Shown here piece after piece: positions 6,834-15,899 of a stretch of 37,280 nt of DNA; position 1 is the stretch's first letter, and every line of letters starts with the position of its first letter. The position numbers and the translations under genes were made by a program. The notes under the pieces are model-generated. The model did not search any database and was not told the DNA's origin. It saw only the letters and a program-made list of their open reading frames with translations. The stretch is taken from contig JAFRSH010000019.1 of the NCBI GenBank assembly GCA_017427685.1, positions 1 to 37,280 of the forward strand, given 5' to 3'. This stretch comes from Lachnospiraceae bacterium. Its GTDB lineage: Bacteria > Bacillota > Clostridia > Lachnospirales > Lachnospiraceae.

Positions 6834-9800
6834 TTACTTTTCAAGTTCACTTTCTATCATGCTGACACTCACGAGTTTTGAAACTCCCTTCTCTTGCATT
6901 GTGATTCCGTAGAGGATATCAGCACATGCCATGGTTCCTCTTCTGTGAGTGATTATTATGAACTGCGAATGACCCGTGAGTTTCCGCAGGAACGAAGCGA
7001 ATCGTCCGACGTTCGAATCGTCGAGCGCAGCTTCGATCTCATCGAGCAGACAGAACGGTGAGGGCTTGAGGTTCTGGATCGCGAAAAGCAGCGCAATGGC
7101 CGTAAGCGCCTTCTCTCCACCGGAGAGCTGCATCATGTTCTGAAGCTTCTTTCCCGGGGGCTGCGCGATGATCCTGATGCCTGCCTCGAGGATGTCCTCA
7201 TCCTCAACAAGCTCGATCGCACCCTTTCCTCCCGCAAAGAGCTCCTTAAATACCTTGTCGAACTCTTTGTTCATCGCATCAAACTGCTCGGCAAACTGCT
7301 TGCGCATCTTTTCGTCGAGGTCGAGGATGATCTCGTTTATGGATTCCTTGGAAGCGACAAGGTCTTCCTTCTGTTTGCTCAGGAGCTGGTATCTTTCGGA
7401 TACGTTCTTGTAATCCTCGATAGCGCTCACATTGACATCGCCGAGGTCCTTGATAGAGGCCTTAACGTTCGCGATATCCTTGCGGGCTGTAGAGGGCTTG
7501 AACTCCTCATCCTTAAACTTACGGGCTGTCGTAACGGTGAGCTCGTACTCCTCCCAGATATGACTGATCCAGCCGTCAAGCGACTCACTGATCCTGTCAC
7601 GCTGGTTGGCAAGCCTGATACCCTCTTTTTCGAGCTCGGTGATACGCTCCTTGAGCTGCTCCCACGAGTCAAAGAACGACTTGTGCTCACGTGTCAGGGT
7701 TTCACGCTTCTGAACGAGATCCTCGATGTTCTTCTCGAGTTCCGCGATCTTGGTGCGGTCGTCTTCGATCGACTGCTTCATGGAGTTACTCTTGTCCTTC
7801 AGTCCTTCGATCGTTGCCATAGTCTCGCTGTCGGCTCTGTCGGAGTCGCCGATCATGGTCATGAGACGCTCTTTCTCGGAAGCGACACGTGTGAGGTTCT
7901 CGCCGAGATACTCGAGAGCCTTTGCAACATTGGCCTCGTCGATCCTGAGCTCTGATACTCCGTCGACTGCCTTCTGCTTCTTGTCTGCGAGTGCCGCAAG
8001 CTCTCCCTCGCGACCTGTTCGCTTGGAAGCGAGTTCTTCATGACGCTTGTCGCTCTCTTCGAGAGTCGTCTCGGCCTGCTTGATGTCGGCCGCGATACCG
8101 AGGAGCTGTCCGTCAAGCTCTTCCTTCTCTTTGGTGAGCTGTGCTCCTGCGGCGATTATCTCTTCCTTCTTCCTGACTTCGTTTTCAAGGCTGACCTTAA
8201 TGCTGTTGTAATCAATGGACATCCTGCTGATGAGTGTCCTGAACTCCTCACTCCTGGCCTTGGCTGCCTGACGTTCTTTATTGATGGCGTCATACTGAAG
8301 AGATGCGTCTTTGATCTGCTTATCAAGTCCGGCGATCTCTTCCTCAAGCTCCTGCATGAGGCGCTTTCTTCCGAGGAGGTTGGCTGCGTTCCTAAAGGCA
8401 CCGCCGGCGATCGATCCGCCGGGTGCGAGCTGCTCGCCCTCAAGTGTTACGATTCTAAGGTTATGGTCGTACTTCCTTGCGAGCGCAAGCGCGTTGTCAA
8501 CGTTGTCGACAACCACGAAAGCCTTCAGAAGGAATGTAAGAACCTGCTCGAAACGCTTCTCCGTGCGGATGAGCGAGAAAGCATCACCGAGTACGCCCTT
8601 CTCCGAGAAGACGGACTCGTCGATGTTCGTGTTCCTGTGTCCGATACCGTCGAGAGGCAGGAAGGTTGCACGACCGAGCTTCTCTTCCTTGAGTCTGCCG
8701 ATGATCCTCTTGGCCGTCTGCTCGTCCTCAACAACGATATGCTGTATAGATGCACCGAGTGCGGTCTCGACCGCTGTCTCGTACTTTTTGTCTACGTCTA
8801 TGATGTCGGCGACGGGTCCGATGATACCCTTAAAGGTATTGCCCATCTCCATGACCTTCTTGACTGTACCCTGATAGCCCTCATAGCGCTCTGTCATGTC
8901 TGTGAGCATCTCGAGACGTGACTTCACGGCCGTCTGCTTCTGACGAAGCTCGTTGACCTTGTCAACAACTCCCTTGGCTTTATCGCCCTGGGCTGCGATC
9001 TCAGAGAGGAGTGAATCAAGTCCTTCCTTTTTCTCCTTAAGGGCAAGGTCTGCTTCCGAAAGCTTGATCTCAAGCTCAACGGTCACATCGTCCGATTCTT
9101 CCTTAAGACGCGCGTTGGCAAGAAGCTTGGAAGCATTCTCGCTGCGTCTGATATTGATCTGCTCGGTGAGCGCCTTATAACGCTCGATGCTCTGCTTAAC
9201 GAGCGCTTCATCCGAAAGCAGCCCGGCAAGCTCTCTGTCGCAGTCTCCGACTCCTTCGGTAGCTTTGGCGATCTCCTCGTCCACTCTGGCGAGTTCCTCG
9301 TTCGCTTGCTTCATTGATTCGGCAACAGCCTTCTGCTTACCGTCAATCTGTTCCTTCTGCTCAAGGAGTGCCTTTTCCTCATCAACACGAGCCGCCAGTT
9401 CCATCTTAAGACCCGCGGCTGTTTCGTCTGTTCTTTTCTTGTTCTCCTCGAGGGACACGATCTGCTGGTCGAAGAGCTTCAGCTCTCCTTCCTTCTTCTC
9501 GATCCCGACAAGGAGCTGTGTCTTGTAGGCACGGCCTTCTTCAAGTGCACCCGAATAGTCCTCGAGTGTGGCTTCGAGCTTCTCGTACTCCGCTCTCGTG
9601 TTCTCGTTGGCCGACTTGGTATTTGTGAGATCGTCCTCAACGATCTTAAGCTTTTCTTCAAGGTTCTTCCTTATCGAGTCTGACTTGTCGTACTCGGTAA
9701 GGAACGAATTGATCTCGAGGTTCCTGAGTTCATCACGAAGCTTCAGGTACTCCTTGGCTGTAGCGGACTGCTTCTCGAGGGGTCCGAGCTGTGACTCGAG

Positions 9801-10391
9801 CTCACGGATGATATCGGTAACTCTGAGGAGATTATCATTCGCTTCAACAAGGTTCGTGAGCGCGATCTGCTTCCTCTTCTTGTACTTAACGATTCCGGCT
9901 GCTTCATCGAAGAGCTCACGTCTGTCCTCGGGCTTGGTGCTCAGGATCCTGTCGATCTGGCCCTGTCCGATGATCGAGTAGCCTTCCTTGCCGATACCTG
10001 TGTCCATAAAGAGCTCATGGACATCCTTCAATCTGCAGGTGGAACCGTTGATTAGGTACTCGCTCTCACCGGAACGGTACACTCTTCTGGCAACACAAAC
10101 TTCATCATAAGCTATGGGAAGCTTATGATCGCTGTTGTCAAATGTGATCTCTACAAAAGCAAACCCCAAGGGGCCTCTTGCCTCCGAACCGGAGAAGATA
10201 ACGTCCTGCATGTTGAAGCCACGCAAAAGCCTGGCGCTCTGCTCGCCGAGAACCCACCTGACGGCGTCGGCAATGTTACTCTTGCCGCTTCCGTTAGGTC
10301 CGACTATCGCCGTGATCCCGTCGTGAAACTCAAGCTTTATCTTGTTGGCAAAGGACTTGAATCCGTGAATGACTATATTCTTAAGATACAT
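6834..10391 (-). CDS. smc: Chromosome partition protein SMC
   Basis: A 1185-residue SMC ATPase that organises and segregates the chromosome with ScpA and ScpB. The N-terminal head has Walker A GPNGSGKS (31-38) and a Q-loop region. Two long coiled-coil arms, rich in Glu, Lys and Leu, flank a hinge at about 500-660 that includes GYQGTVKKVM and IIGPVADII. The C-terminal head has the ABC signature LSGGEKAL (about 1089) and Walker B CLLDEIEAAL (about 1115). Length matches the family. I chose the ATG at 10391, which has GAGG ten bases upstream, over an in-frame TTG 15 nt earlier. The start overlaps the end of rnc by 11 bp, so the two are translationally coupled. rnc-smc-ftsY is a typical Firmicute order. 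Confidence 0.97.
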   Translation of the reverse strand: MYLKNIVIHGFKSFANKIKLEFHDGITAIVGPNGSGKSNIADAVRWVLGEQSARLLRGFNMQDVIFSGSEARGPLGFAFVEITFDNSDHKLPIAYDEVCVARRVYRSGESEYLINGSTCRLKDVHELFMDTGIGKEGYSIIGQGQIDRILSTKPEDRRELFDEAAGIVKYKKRKQIALTNLVEANDNLLRVTDIIRELESQLGPLEKQSATAKEYLKLRDELRNLEINSFLTEYDKSDSIRKNLEEKLKIVEDDLTNTKSANENTRAEYEKLEATLEDYSGALEEGRAYKTQLLVGIEKKEGELKLFDQQIVSLEENKKRTDETAAGLKMELAARVDEEKALLEQKEQIDGKQKAVAESMKQANEELARVDEEIAKATEGVGDCDRELAGLLSDEALVKQSIERYKALTEQINIRRSENASKLLANARLKEESDDVTVELEIKLSEADLALKEKKEGLDSLLSEIAAQGDKAKGVVDKVNELRQKQTAVKSRLEMLTDMTERYEGYQGTVKKVMEMGNTFKGIIGPVADIIDVDKKYETAVETALGASIQHIVVEDEQTAKRIIGRLKEEKLGRATFLPLDGIGHRNTNIDESVFSEKGVLGDAFSLIRTEKRFEQVLTFLLKAFVVVDNVDNALALARKYDHNLRIVTLEGEQLAPGGSIAGGAFRNAANLLGRKRLMQELEEEIAGLDKQIKDASLQYDAINKERQAAKARSEEFRTLISRMSIDYNSIKVSLENEVRKKEEIIAAGAQLTKEKEELDGQLLGIAADIKQAETTLEESDKRHEELASKRTGREGELAALADKKQKAVDGVSELRIDEANVAKALEYLGENLTRVASEKERLMTMIGDSDRADSETMATIEGLKDKSNSMKQSIEDDRTKIAELEKNIEDLVQKRETLTREHKSFFDSWEQLKERITELEKEGIRLANQRDRISESLDGWISHIWEEYELTVTTARKFKDEEFKPSTARKDIANVKASIKDLGDVNVSAIEDYKNVSERYQLLSKQKEDLVASKESINEIILDLDEKMRKQFAEQFDAMNKEFDKVFKELFAGGKGAIELVEDEDILEAGIRIIAQPPGKKLQNMMQLSGGEKALTAIALLFAIQNLKPSPFCLLDEIEAALDDSNVGRFASFLRKLTGHSQFIIITHRRGTMACADILYGITMQEKGVSKLVSVSMIESELEK

Positions 10392-11073
10392 AGATATTAT
10401 CCTCAAGTGCGGCAGCTGCAGCGAGCTGCTGTGCTTCTTTCTTGTTCTTACCGACGCCTATCCCCCTGATAACACCGCCGATATAAACCCCGACCTTAAA
10501 GATCTTGTCGTGGTCGGGTCCCGATTCCTCCAGGATCCTGTAATCGACACCGGGCTTGTTATCGAGTGAATCGACCATCTCCTGGAGTTCGGACTTGTAG
10601 TTCCTGACTATCAGGTCCTCGTACTTCGAAAGGATCTCTCTTTCGACTATCCGGTGGGCCGCTTCGATACCTCCCTCGAGGTAAACGGCACCGAGCACCG
10701 ACTCAAAGGCATCGCAAAGGATCGAATTCTTGTTCCTTCCTCCGCCGGTCTCTTCACCCTTGCCGAGCAAGAGGAACTCGTCGATCCCGAGTTCTCTGCT
10801 GAGCCTGGAGAGCGACTGTTCGCAGACGAGCTGCGAACGCAGTGATGAAAGAGCTCCCTCCCGTTTCTCGGGCATCTTCTTAAAAAGGAACTCGGAAACG
10901 ATCAGTTCGAGAACCGCGTCACCGAGGAACTCCAGCCTTTCATAGCACTCGGGCTTGTCCACCATACACTCGTTGGTGTAGGAGCTGTGCGTGAGCGCCG
11001 TGCAAAGGAGGTTCTTGTCCTTGAACTCGTATGCTATTTTCTCCTCAAGCTTAGTGTAATCCCTCTGAGTCAA
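10381..11073 (-). CDS. rnc: Ribonuclease III
   Basis: A 230-residue double-strand-specific endoribonuclease for rRNA and mRNA processing. The catalytic domain carries [11 protein letters not shown] (45-55), with E48 and D52, and [11 protein letters not shown] (119-129), with D121 and E124: the four acidic residues of the Mg site. A double-stranded RNA binding domain occupies about 155-225, ending in [13 protein letters not shown]. The start codon is TTG and overlaps the acpP stop by 4 nt (TTGA), with GGAGG nine bases upstream. The C terminus overlaps the smc start. Placement between acpP and smc is standard in Firmicutes. Confidence 0.96.
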   Translation of the reverse strand: MTQRDYTKLEEKIAYEFKDKNLLCTALTHSSYTNECMVDKPECYERLEFLGDAVLELIVSEFLFKKMPEKREGALSSLRSQLVCEQSLSRLSRELGIDEFLLLGKGEETGGGRNKNSILCDAFESVLGAVYLEGGIEAAHRIVEREILSKYEDLIVRNYKSELQEMVDSLDNKPGVDYRILEESGPDHDKIFKVGVYIGGVIRGIGVGKNKKEAQQLAAAAALEDNIYVS

Positions 11074-11309
11074 TCAGTATTTCCTCCGAGCCGTGATATC
11101 ATCTTAACGGCATCCCCGACAGTAACGATGGACTGTGCATCTTCCTCGCTTACTTCAATCTCGAACTGCTCCTCGATCGCCATGACGATCTGAAAAAGAT
11201 CGAGAGAATCAACACCGAGGTCTTCGTACAAAACAGTGTCTTCGTTGATCGCGTCCGGATCGATGTTCGTGATCTGCGCCACGATCTTCCTAATGATATC
11301 CAATTCCAT
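11070..11309 (-). CDS. acpP: Acyl carrier protein
   Basis: A 79-residue acidic protein that carries growing acyl chains on 4'-phosphopantetheine in fatty acid synthesis. The attachment serine is in [10 protein letters not shown], the DSL motif near residue 36. Its length is normal for ACP. An in-frame TTG three codons upstream would sit only 3 nt after GGGAG, so I preferred the ATG at 11309, although its spacing of about 12 nt is a little long. It lies between plsX and rnc, matching the plsX-acpP-rnc order found in many bacteria, and its stop overlaps the rnc start. Confidence 0.93.
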   Translation of the reverse strand: MELDIIRKIVAQITNIDPDAINEDTVLYEDLGVDSLDLFQIVMAIEEQFEIEVSEEDAQSIVTVGDAVKMISRLGGNTD

Positions 11310-11333
11310 GTAAAACAATAACTCCCTTATTAC

Positions 11334-12332
11334 TTAAAGTCTTAACAAACTGATGAGTCTTCCTCTGATGTCTTCCCTGACGAGGAGTGCCGCACAACCG
11401 ATCGCTTTCTGAAGTGTGTCGCGATTCGGCTTATCGCAAAGCGAGATAACATGGCCCGTAAGGCCCGGGAAGAAAGTCATCCCTCTGCTTGTAAAATCAA
11501 GTGAACTGAGCATCCTCTCGGTCGCGAGATCCCTCGACTTACCGAACAGAGGATGTCTGCGCACGGGTGACGCAGCAAATTTGATGTCCCTGATAACTCC
11601 GCTTATAAGGCCGAGTAAAAGCCCGCCCGAGAATCCGTCGCAGACTACGACGTCAGCCTTGTTGTGATAGAGGTCTTCGGGTCTTATGGTCCCGATAAAG
11701 CGGTTCTCGGTGTTCCTCCTAAGTAGCTCGTAACTGTCACCGTAGAGCATCCCGCCCTTCTCCGGCAGTTCCGAATCACTGAGCAGTCCTACCGTGGGCT
11801 TCTCAAGCGCATTGGTGAAGCGCATGTACAGCGATCCCATCGTCGCGAACCTGACGAAATCAGCCGGCTTAACACCCGTAGTACCGCTCGCACCGCTGTC
11901 GATGATAAGGAACTCTCTCCTGATCCCCGGCACAAGTGTAGCCATGGGAGCGACACTGAGTCTTTCGATCCTTCCGAGCATCATAAGCGCCGCCGAGCCA
12001 ACTACCCTGCGTGTATTGCAAGAAAGGAAAGCGCCCGCTTCACCGCTCTTCAGCATCTCGAGACCTTTTACAAGAGCGCTGTCACGCTTATTCCTGACAG
12101 CCTCTACTATCGCGTCTCCATCGCCTACTTCCTCGGCGCAGTTGACTATCTTGATCCTGTTCTTGAGCGGTCCGTATGAGTTCATGATCTTCTGAAGCTG
12201 CGTCGCATTCCCGAGAAGCACAAGATTGACATCATCATGTTCCGAGCATGCATTAACACAGCCGGCGATCCTCTCCGGAAGCTGTTCCGAAGGCCCCGAC
12301 AGATCAAGAGCTATACTAATGACCCTATCCAT
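11334..12332 (-). CDS. plsX: PlsX-like phosphate acyltransferase, divergent
   Basis: A 332-residue protein. PlsX makes acyl-phosphate from acyl-ACP for phosphatidic acid synthesis. Family marks are clear in the second half: DSGASGTTGVKPADFVRFA (about 148-166), MGSLYM, and DVVVCDGFSGGLLLG (about 228-242). The gene sits directly before acpP, the usual place. The N-terminal half is unusual: the AMGGD-like motif expected after the first strand reads LDLSGPS, and the SAGNTGA-like motif reads LSCNTRRVV. Those loops are normally highly conserved, so activity may be altered or lost. The start is near a CheR stop 27 nt upstream, with GGGTTAAGGG as a weak ribosome site. Family assignment is fairly sure, catalytic competence is not. 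Confidence 0.8.
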   Translation of the reverse strand: MDRVISIALDLSGPSEQLPERIAGCVNACSEHDDVNLVLLGNATQLQKIMNSYGPLKNRIKIVNCAEEVGDGDAIVEAVRNKRDSALVKGLEMLKSGEAGAFLSCNTRRVVGSAALMMLGRIERLSVAPMATLVPGIRREFLIIDSGASGTTGVKPADFVRFATMGSLYMRFTNALEKPTVGLLSDSELPEKGGMLYGDSYELLRRNTENRFIGTIRPEDLYHNKADVVVCDGFSGGLLLGLISGVIRDIKFAASPVRRHPLFGKSRDLATERMLSSLDFTSRGMTFFPGLTGHVISLCDKPNRDTLQKAIGCAALLVREDIRGRLISLLRL

Positions 12333-12359
12333 ACGCTGTACCCTTAACCCTTGTGTGAC

Positions 12360-13133
12360 TTAGTTCTTTTTCTGATAAAAGAATGATGAGATTGCACCGA
12401 ACCCGATGTTTCCGGGTTGGATGATCTGCTCTGTGCTTCCGAGGAAGAGAACTCCGCCCGGCTTGAGAGCTTTGTTGAACTTCACATAGATCTCGTCCTT
12501 GGCTTCCTCAGTGAAGTAAATGAGGACGTTCCTGCAAACGATCAGATCGCACATGTTGGGGTAAGGATCCTTAAGAAGGTTGTGCTCCTTGAACTCCACA
12601 CACTTCTTGATATCGTTGCTGATCTGATAGCTTGTTTCGGTCTTCTTCTCGAAGTACTTCGCGATGAATTCCTTGGGGAGTCCCTTAAGGCTCTTCTCGT
12701 GGTAGAGCCCGACTCTCGCCTTCTCAAGAACCTGCTTGTCGATATCGGTAGCGATGATCTTAATACGCGAAAGAGGCAGATAACGCGACAAAAGCATGAC
12801 GAGCGAGTAAGGTTCGTCACCTGTCGAGCAAGCTGCGCTCCAGATCTTGAATGAAGGGATTTTGATAATGTCGGGAAGTACCTTCTCCTCGAGGACCTTC
12901 CACTGTTCGGGATTACGCCAGAACTCGGAAACGTTTATGGTAAGGAAGTTGACGAATTCCTCAAACTTGGCCTTATCGGATTTGATAAGGTTCACATATG
13001 TGACGTAGTTACACTTGTGCTTCTGAATGAGCGTGTCGATACGACGCCGCATCTGTCCCTCTTTATACGCGTTGAGGTCAATGCTCGTGAGTCGCAGTAT
13101 CTGCGTTTTGAAATACTCGTAGTTTTCTTCCAT
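12360..13133 (-). CDS. cheR: CheR-type protein-glutamate O-methyltransferase
   Basis: A 257-residue SAM-dependent methyltransferase of the kind that methylates chemoreceptor glutamates. The N-terminal helical CheR domain has RRRIDTLIQKH and NVSEFWRNPEQW. The Rossmann domain has the SAM motif SAACSTGDEPYS, ATDID, and CDLIVCRNVLIYF. There is no extra TPR region. I chose the ATG at 13133, which has GGTGGAG seven bases upstream, over an earlier in-frame codon inside the hairpin region. No other chemotaxis gene is nearby. It is the first gene of a cheR-plsX-acpP-rnc-smc group, an odd setting that suggests either a solitary regulatory methyltransferase or simple operon shuffling. Confidence 0.92.
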   Translation of the reverse strand: MEENYEYFKTQILRLTSIDLNAYKEGQMRRRIDTLIQKHKCNYVTYVNLIKSDKAKFEEFVNFLTINVSEFWRNPEQWKVLEEKVLPDIIKIPSFKIWSAACSTGDEPYSLVMLLSRYLPLSRIKIIATDIDKQVLEKARVGLYHEKSLKGLPKEFIAKYFEKKTETSYQISNDIKKCVEFKEHNLLKDPYPNMCDLIVCRNVLIYFTEEAKDEIYVKFNKALKPGGVLFLGSTEQIIQPGNIGFGAISSFFYQKKN

Positions 13134-13160
13134 GATAACTCCACCCTTTTTGTAAAGTAA

Positions 13161-13185
13161 CCGGTCCGTGTGGGGCACGGACCGG
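13161..13185 (-). terminator. Strong hairpin between the ispH-S1 fusion and cheR
   Basis: A perfect 10-bp GC-rich stem: CCGGTCCGTG (13161-13170) pairs with CACGGACCGG (13176-13185) around a 5-nt loop. On the minus strand it lies about 40 nt after the ispH-S1 stop and is followed by TTACTTTAC, a poor U-tract, while TTTTTT precedes it. It may be an inefficient terminator, an mRNA stability element, or an attenuator ahead of cheR, which begins 27 nt later. Confidence 0.55.
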
Positions 13186-13224
13186 CGAGGAAAAAACCGT
13201 AAACTTTATCTTATGCCTGACTCA

Positions 13225-15198
13225 TCAAGCAAGTGTCTCATCCTTCTTTTCCTCTTCGGTTGCAACTGCTTCTGCTTCCTCTGAGGCTGCCTCGTTCTTA
13301 GGCTCGGGTGCAAGGAGTGCCTTAATGCTGAGGCTGATCTTCTTGTCTGCAAGTGAGAAGTCAACGATCTTAGCTGTAACTTCCTGACCAAGCTTTAATA
13401 CGTCCGAAGGCTTGTCGATGTGCTCTTTAGCGATCTGAGAAACATGAAGGAGAGCATCAACGCCGGGATAGATCTCAACGAATGCACCGAAGTCGGGCAT
13501 ACGAACAACCTTACCTGTAACAACAGTTCCGGGAGCGAAACGTGTCTCTGCGTCAACCCAAGGATTCTGATCGGGGAACTTCATGGAAAGTGCAACCTTC
13601 TCGCCCTGGATATCCTTAATGAATGCCTTAACCTTATCGCCAACCTTAAAGAGTCTTCTGGGATTCTCGATCCTGCCCCATGACATCTCTGAGATGTGAA
13701 GGAGTCCGTCAGCTCCGCCGAGGTCGATGAACGCACCGAAATCGGTGATGTTCTTAACTGTACCTTCAACAGTGTCGCCAACATGGATCTTCTCGAAGAG
13801 AGCCTTCATGGCCTCAGCCTTACGAGCTGCAAGGATCTGCTTTCTGTCGCCGATGATCCTTCTCTTTCGAGGATTGAACTCTGAAAGTACAAATTCGATC
13901 TCCTGATCCTTGTACTTCTCAAGGTCCTTCTCATAAACATCCGACACAAGACTTGCGGGGATGAATACCCTTGTTTCGTCGATCGAAACACAAATTCCGC
14001 CGCCAAGTACGGAAATAACCTTAGCCTTGAGGATCTCGCCCTTTTCAAAGGCTTCCTCAAGTCTCTTGCTTCCACGCTCTGCTGCGAGCTTGCGGTAGGA
14101 AAGAAGAACCTGGCCCTCGCCGTCATTGACTTTGAGGACTTTAACCTGCATCTTGTCTCCTTCCTTAACAACTGTACGGAGGTCAAGACCGGGCTCATTA
14201 GTGTACTCGCTTCTGGTAATGATACCGTCTGCTTTGTAATCAATATTAAGAGCGATCATGTCTTCCTTAACACTGATAACTGTGCCTTCAACTACCTCCC
14301 CGTTGTGTATTGTTTTCAATGAATCGTTCAGCATCTGCTCAAAGTTCTCTTCCGACATTACCTCTAAAACCTCCTTAATGATTGTCTTGGGTGTGGATGC
14401 TCCTGCTGTAATACCTACGCAACGAAAAGATTTAAAAGCACTTAAATCAAGGTCAACATGTGTCTGTATGTAGTAAGTATTTTCACACTGTTCCCTAGAG
14501 ATCTCGAAAAGCTTCCTCGTATTAGAGCTGTGCTTCCCTCCGATAACGATCATCGCGTCCGAATTCTTGGCTAATTCGAGCGTTTCACGCTGTCGTATCT
14601 CTGTGGCATTGCAAATCGTATTCACAACAGTGACATTATACCTCATGTTCGACAAGATTTCAACTAATACTTCAAATTTATGCGTATCATAGGTTGTTTG
14701 TGAAACAATAAATATGTTACTGTTGTTTTTCGAAGCAAAACGCTCTGCTTCTTCGGGGCTGTTGATCACCTCAAAAGGCCCGTTACACCAGCTGCAGATG
14801 CCTTTTACTTCGGGGTGTTCGGGGTCTCCTATTATGACCGCAAACTCGCCCTTACCTGTTCTTTCGTCAACTATATTGTGAATCTTTTTAACGAATTGAC
14901 ATGTCGCGTCGACCGTCTTGTTGCCGCTGGCCTCGATCGCCTTGTAGATCTCGCGTCCGACGCCGTGCGACCTGATCACTATCGTGGCGCCCTTGATGCC
15001 TTCAAGTTCCGTGACGTCGTTCACGATCCCGACACCCATCGCCCTGAGTTCGTCTACAACACTCTCGTTGTGTGTGATGGGACCGAAGGTGTACACCTTC
15101 CCGCCCTCGCTCGCGAGCTTCTTCACGATATCAACGGCACGCTTGACTCCGAAACAGAACCCGGCGCTCGCCGCAACGGTAATCTTCCTGTCTTCCAT
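13225..15198 (-). CDS. ispH: IspH (HMB-PP reductase) fused to four S1 RNA-binding domains
   Basis: A 657-residue fusion. Residues 1-280 are IspH, the last step of the MEP isoprenoid pathway, with the three [4Fe-4S] cysteines at C15 (AGFCFGVKRA), C100 (DATCQF) and C196 (NTICNATE). Residues of about 300-630 hold four S1 modules (starting near 300, 387, 472 and 556). The last two have clean DFGAF and LLHVSQ/LLHISEM marks, as in ribosomal protein S1. A low-complexity acidic tail ends it. The fusion is known in Clostridia. The start codon shares one base with the cmk stop (TGATG), so translation is coupled. The reading frame is unbroken through the junction, so this is not an annotation artefact. 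Confidence 0.96.
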   Translation of the reverse strand: MEDRKITVAASAGFCFGVKRAVDIVKKLASEGGKVYTFGPITHNESVVDELRAMGVGIVNDVTELEGIKGATIVIRSHGVGREIYKAIEASGNKTVDATCQFVKKIHNIVDERTGKGEFAVIIGDPEHPEVKGICSWCNGPFEVINSPEEAERFASKNNSNIFIVSQTTYDTHKFEVLVEILSNMRYNVTVVNTICNATEIRQRETLELAKNSDAMIVIGGKHSSNTRKLFEISREQCENTYYIQTHVDLDLSAFKSFRCVGITAGASTPKTIIKEVLEVMSEENFEQMLNDSLKTIHNGEVVEGTVISVKEDMIALNIDYKADGIITRSEYTNEPGLDLRTVVKEGDKMQVKVLKVNDGEGQVLLSYRKLAAERGSKRLEEAFEKGEILKAKVISVLGGGICVSIDETRVFIPASLVSDVYEKDLEKYKDQEIEFVLSEFNPRKRRIIGDRKQILAARKAEAMKALFEKIHVGDTVEGTVKNITDFGAFIDLGGADGLLHISEMSWGRIENPRRLFKVGDKVKAFIKDIQGEKVALSMKFPDQNPWVDAETRFAPGTVVTGKVVRMPDFGAFVEIYPGVDALLHVSQIAKEHIDKPSDVLKLGQEVTAKIVDFSLADKKISLSIKALLAPEPKNEAASEEAEAVATEEEKKDETLA

Positions 15199-15881
15199 CA
15201 GATATCCTTCGCCATCTCTTCTTTCACGAGGTCGATGACCTTCTGCACAACCTCGTCGATCGTCATGTCGGACGTATCGATAAGGACTGCCTCGGGAACT
15301 CTCACAAGCGGCGAGATATCCCTGTGCATGTCGCGCCAGTCTCTCTCCTCGATCTCGTTCTGGACTGCCTTAAGGTCGCAGTCGATGCCTCTTGCGATAA
15401 GCTCGTCGTATCTTCTCTTTGCACGGACTTCGCTGCTGGCAGTGAGGTAGATCTTGACCTCAGCGTAAGGAAGCACAACAGAAGCGATATCACGGCCGTC
15501 CATGATAACGTTCTGCGACTCCGCAAGTCTCCTCTGAAGTGCGACGAGGTTCTTGCGCACGTCCTTGTAAACCGAGATGACCGATGCGGTGTCACCGACT
15601 TCCTGAGTGCGGAGTCTGTCGGTCACATCGACTCTTTCGAGGAAGACACGCTGTGTGTTGCCCGCATCGTACTTGATCTCAATGTCGATGTCCTTGCAGG
15701 CCTCACTGATCGCCTTCTCATCGTTCTTGTCGATGCCGTGATCAAGGAAGTAGACAGCCATGGCTCTGTACATAGCGCCTGTGTCGATATAGACAAAGCG
15801 AAGCTCTGCCGCCGCCTTCTTGGCGATGGTACTCTTGCCCGCACCTGCGGGTCCGTCGATGGCAACATTGTAGATTCTCAT
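15198..15881 (-). CDS. cmk: Cytidylate kinase
   Basis: A 227-residue kinase that phosphorylates CMP and dCMP for nucleic acid and phospholipid precursor supply. It has the P-loop DGPAGAGKST near the N terminus, then DTGAMYRAMA, DGRDIASVVLP and an LTASSEVRAKRR lid region, all standard for Cmk. I chose the ATG at 15881, because the in-frame ATG 15 nt upstream supplies its own GGAG as the ribosome site for the later one. It begins 18 nt after the flavoprotein stop and overlaps the ispH-S1 start by one base. The cmk-ispH-S1 order is typical of Clostridia. Confidence 0.95.
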   Translation of the reverse strand: MRIYNVAIDGPAGAGKSTIAKKAAAELRFVYIDTGAMYRAMAVYFLDHGIDKNDEKAISEACKDIDIEIKYDAGNTQRVFLERVDVTDRLRTQEVGDTASVISVYKDVRKNLVALQRRLAESQNVIMDGRDIASVVLPYAEVKIYLTASSEVRAKRRYDELIARGIDCDLKAVQNEIEERDWRDMHRDISPLVRVPEAVLIDTSDMTIDEVVQKVIDLVKEEMAKDI

Positions 15882-15899
15882 TTTATAATTCTCCATTCA

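Noticed and set aside
8040..8921. Plus-strand open frame of 293 residues opposite smc
   Set aside because: Antisense to the SMC coiled-coil and hinge; such long mirror frames arise from codon bias in Glu/Leu-rich genes.
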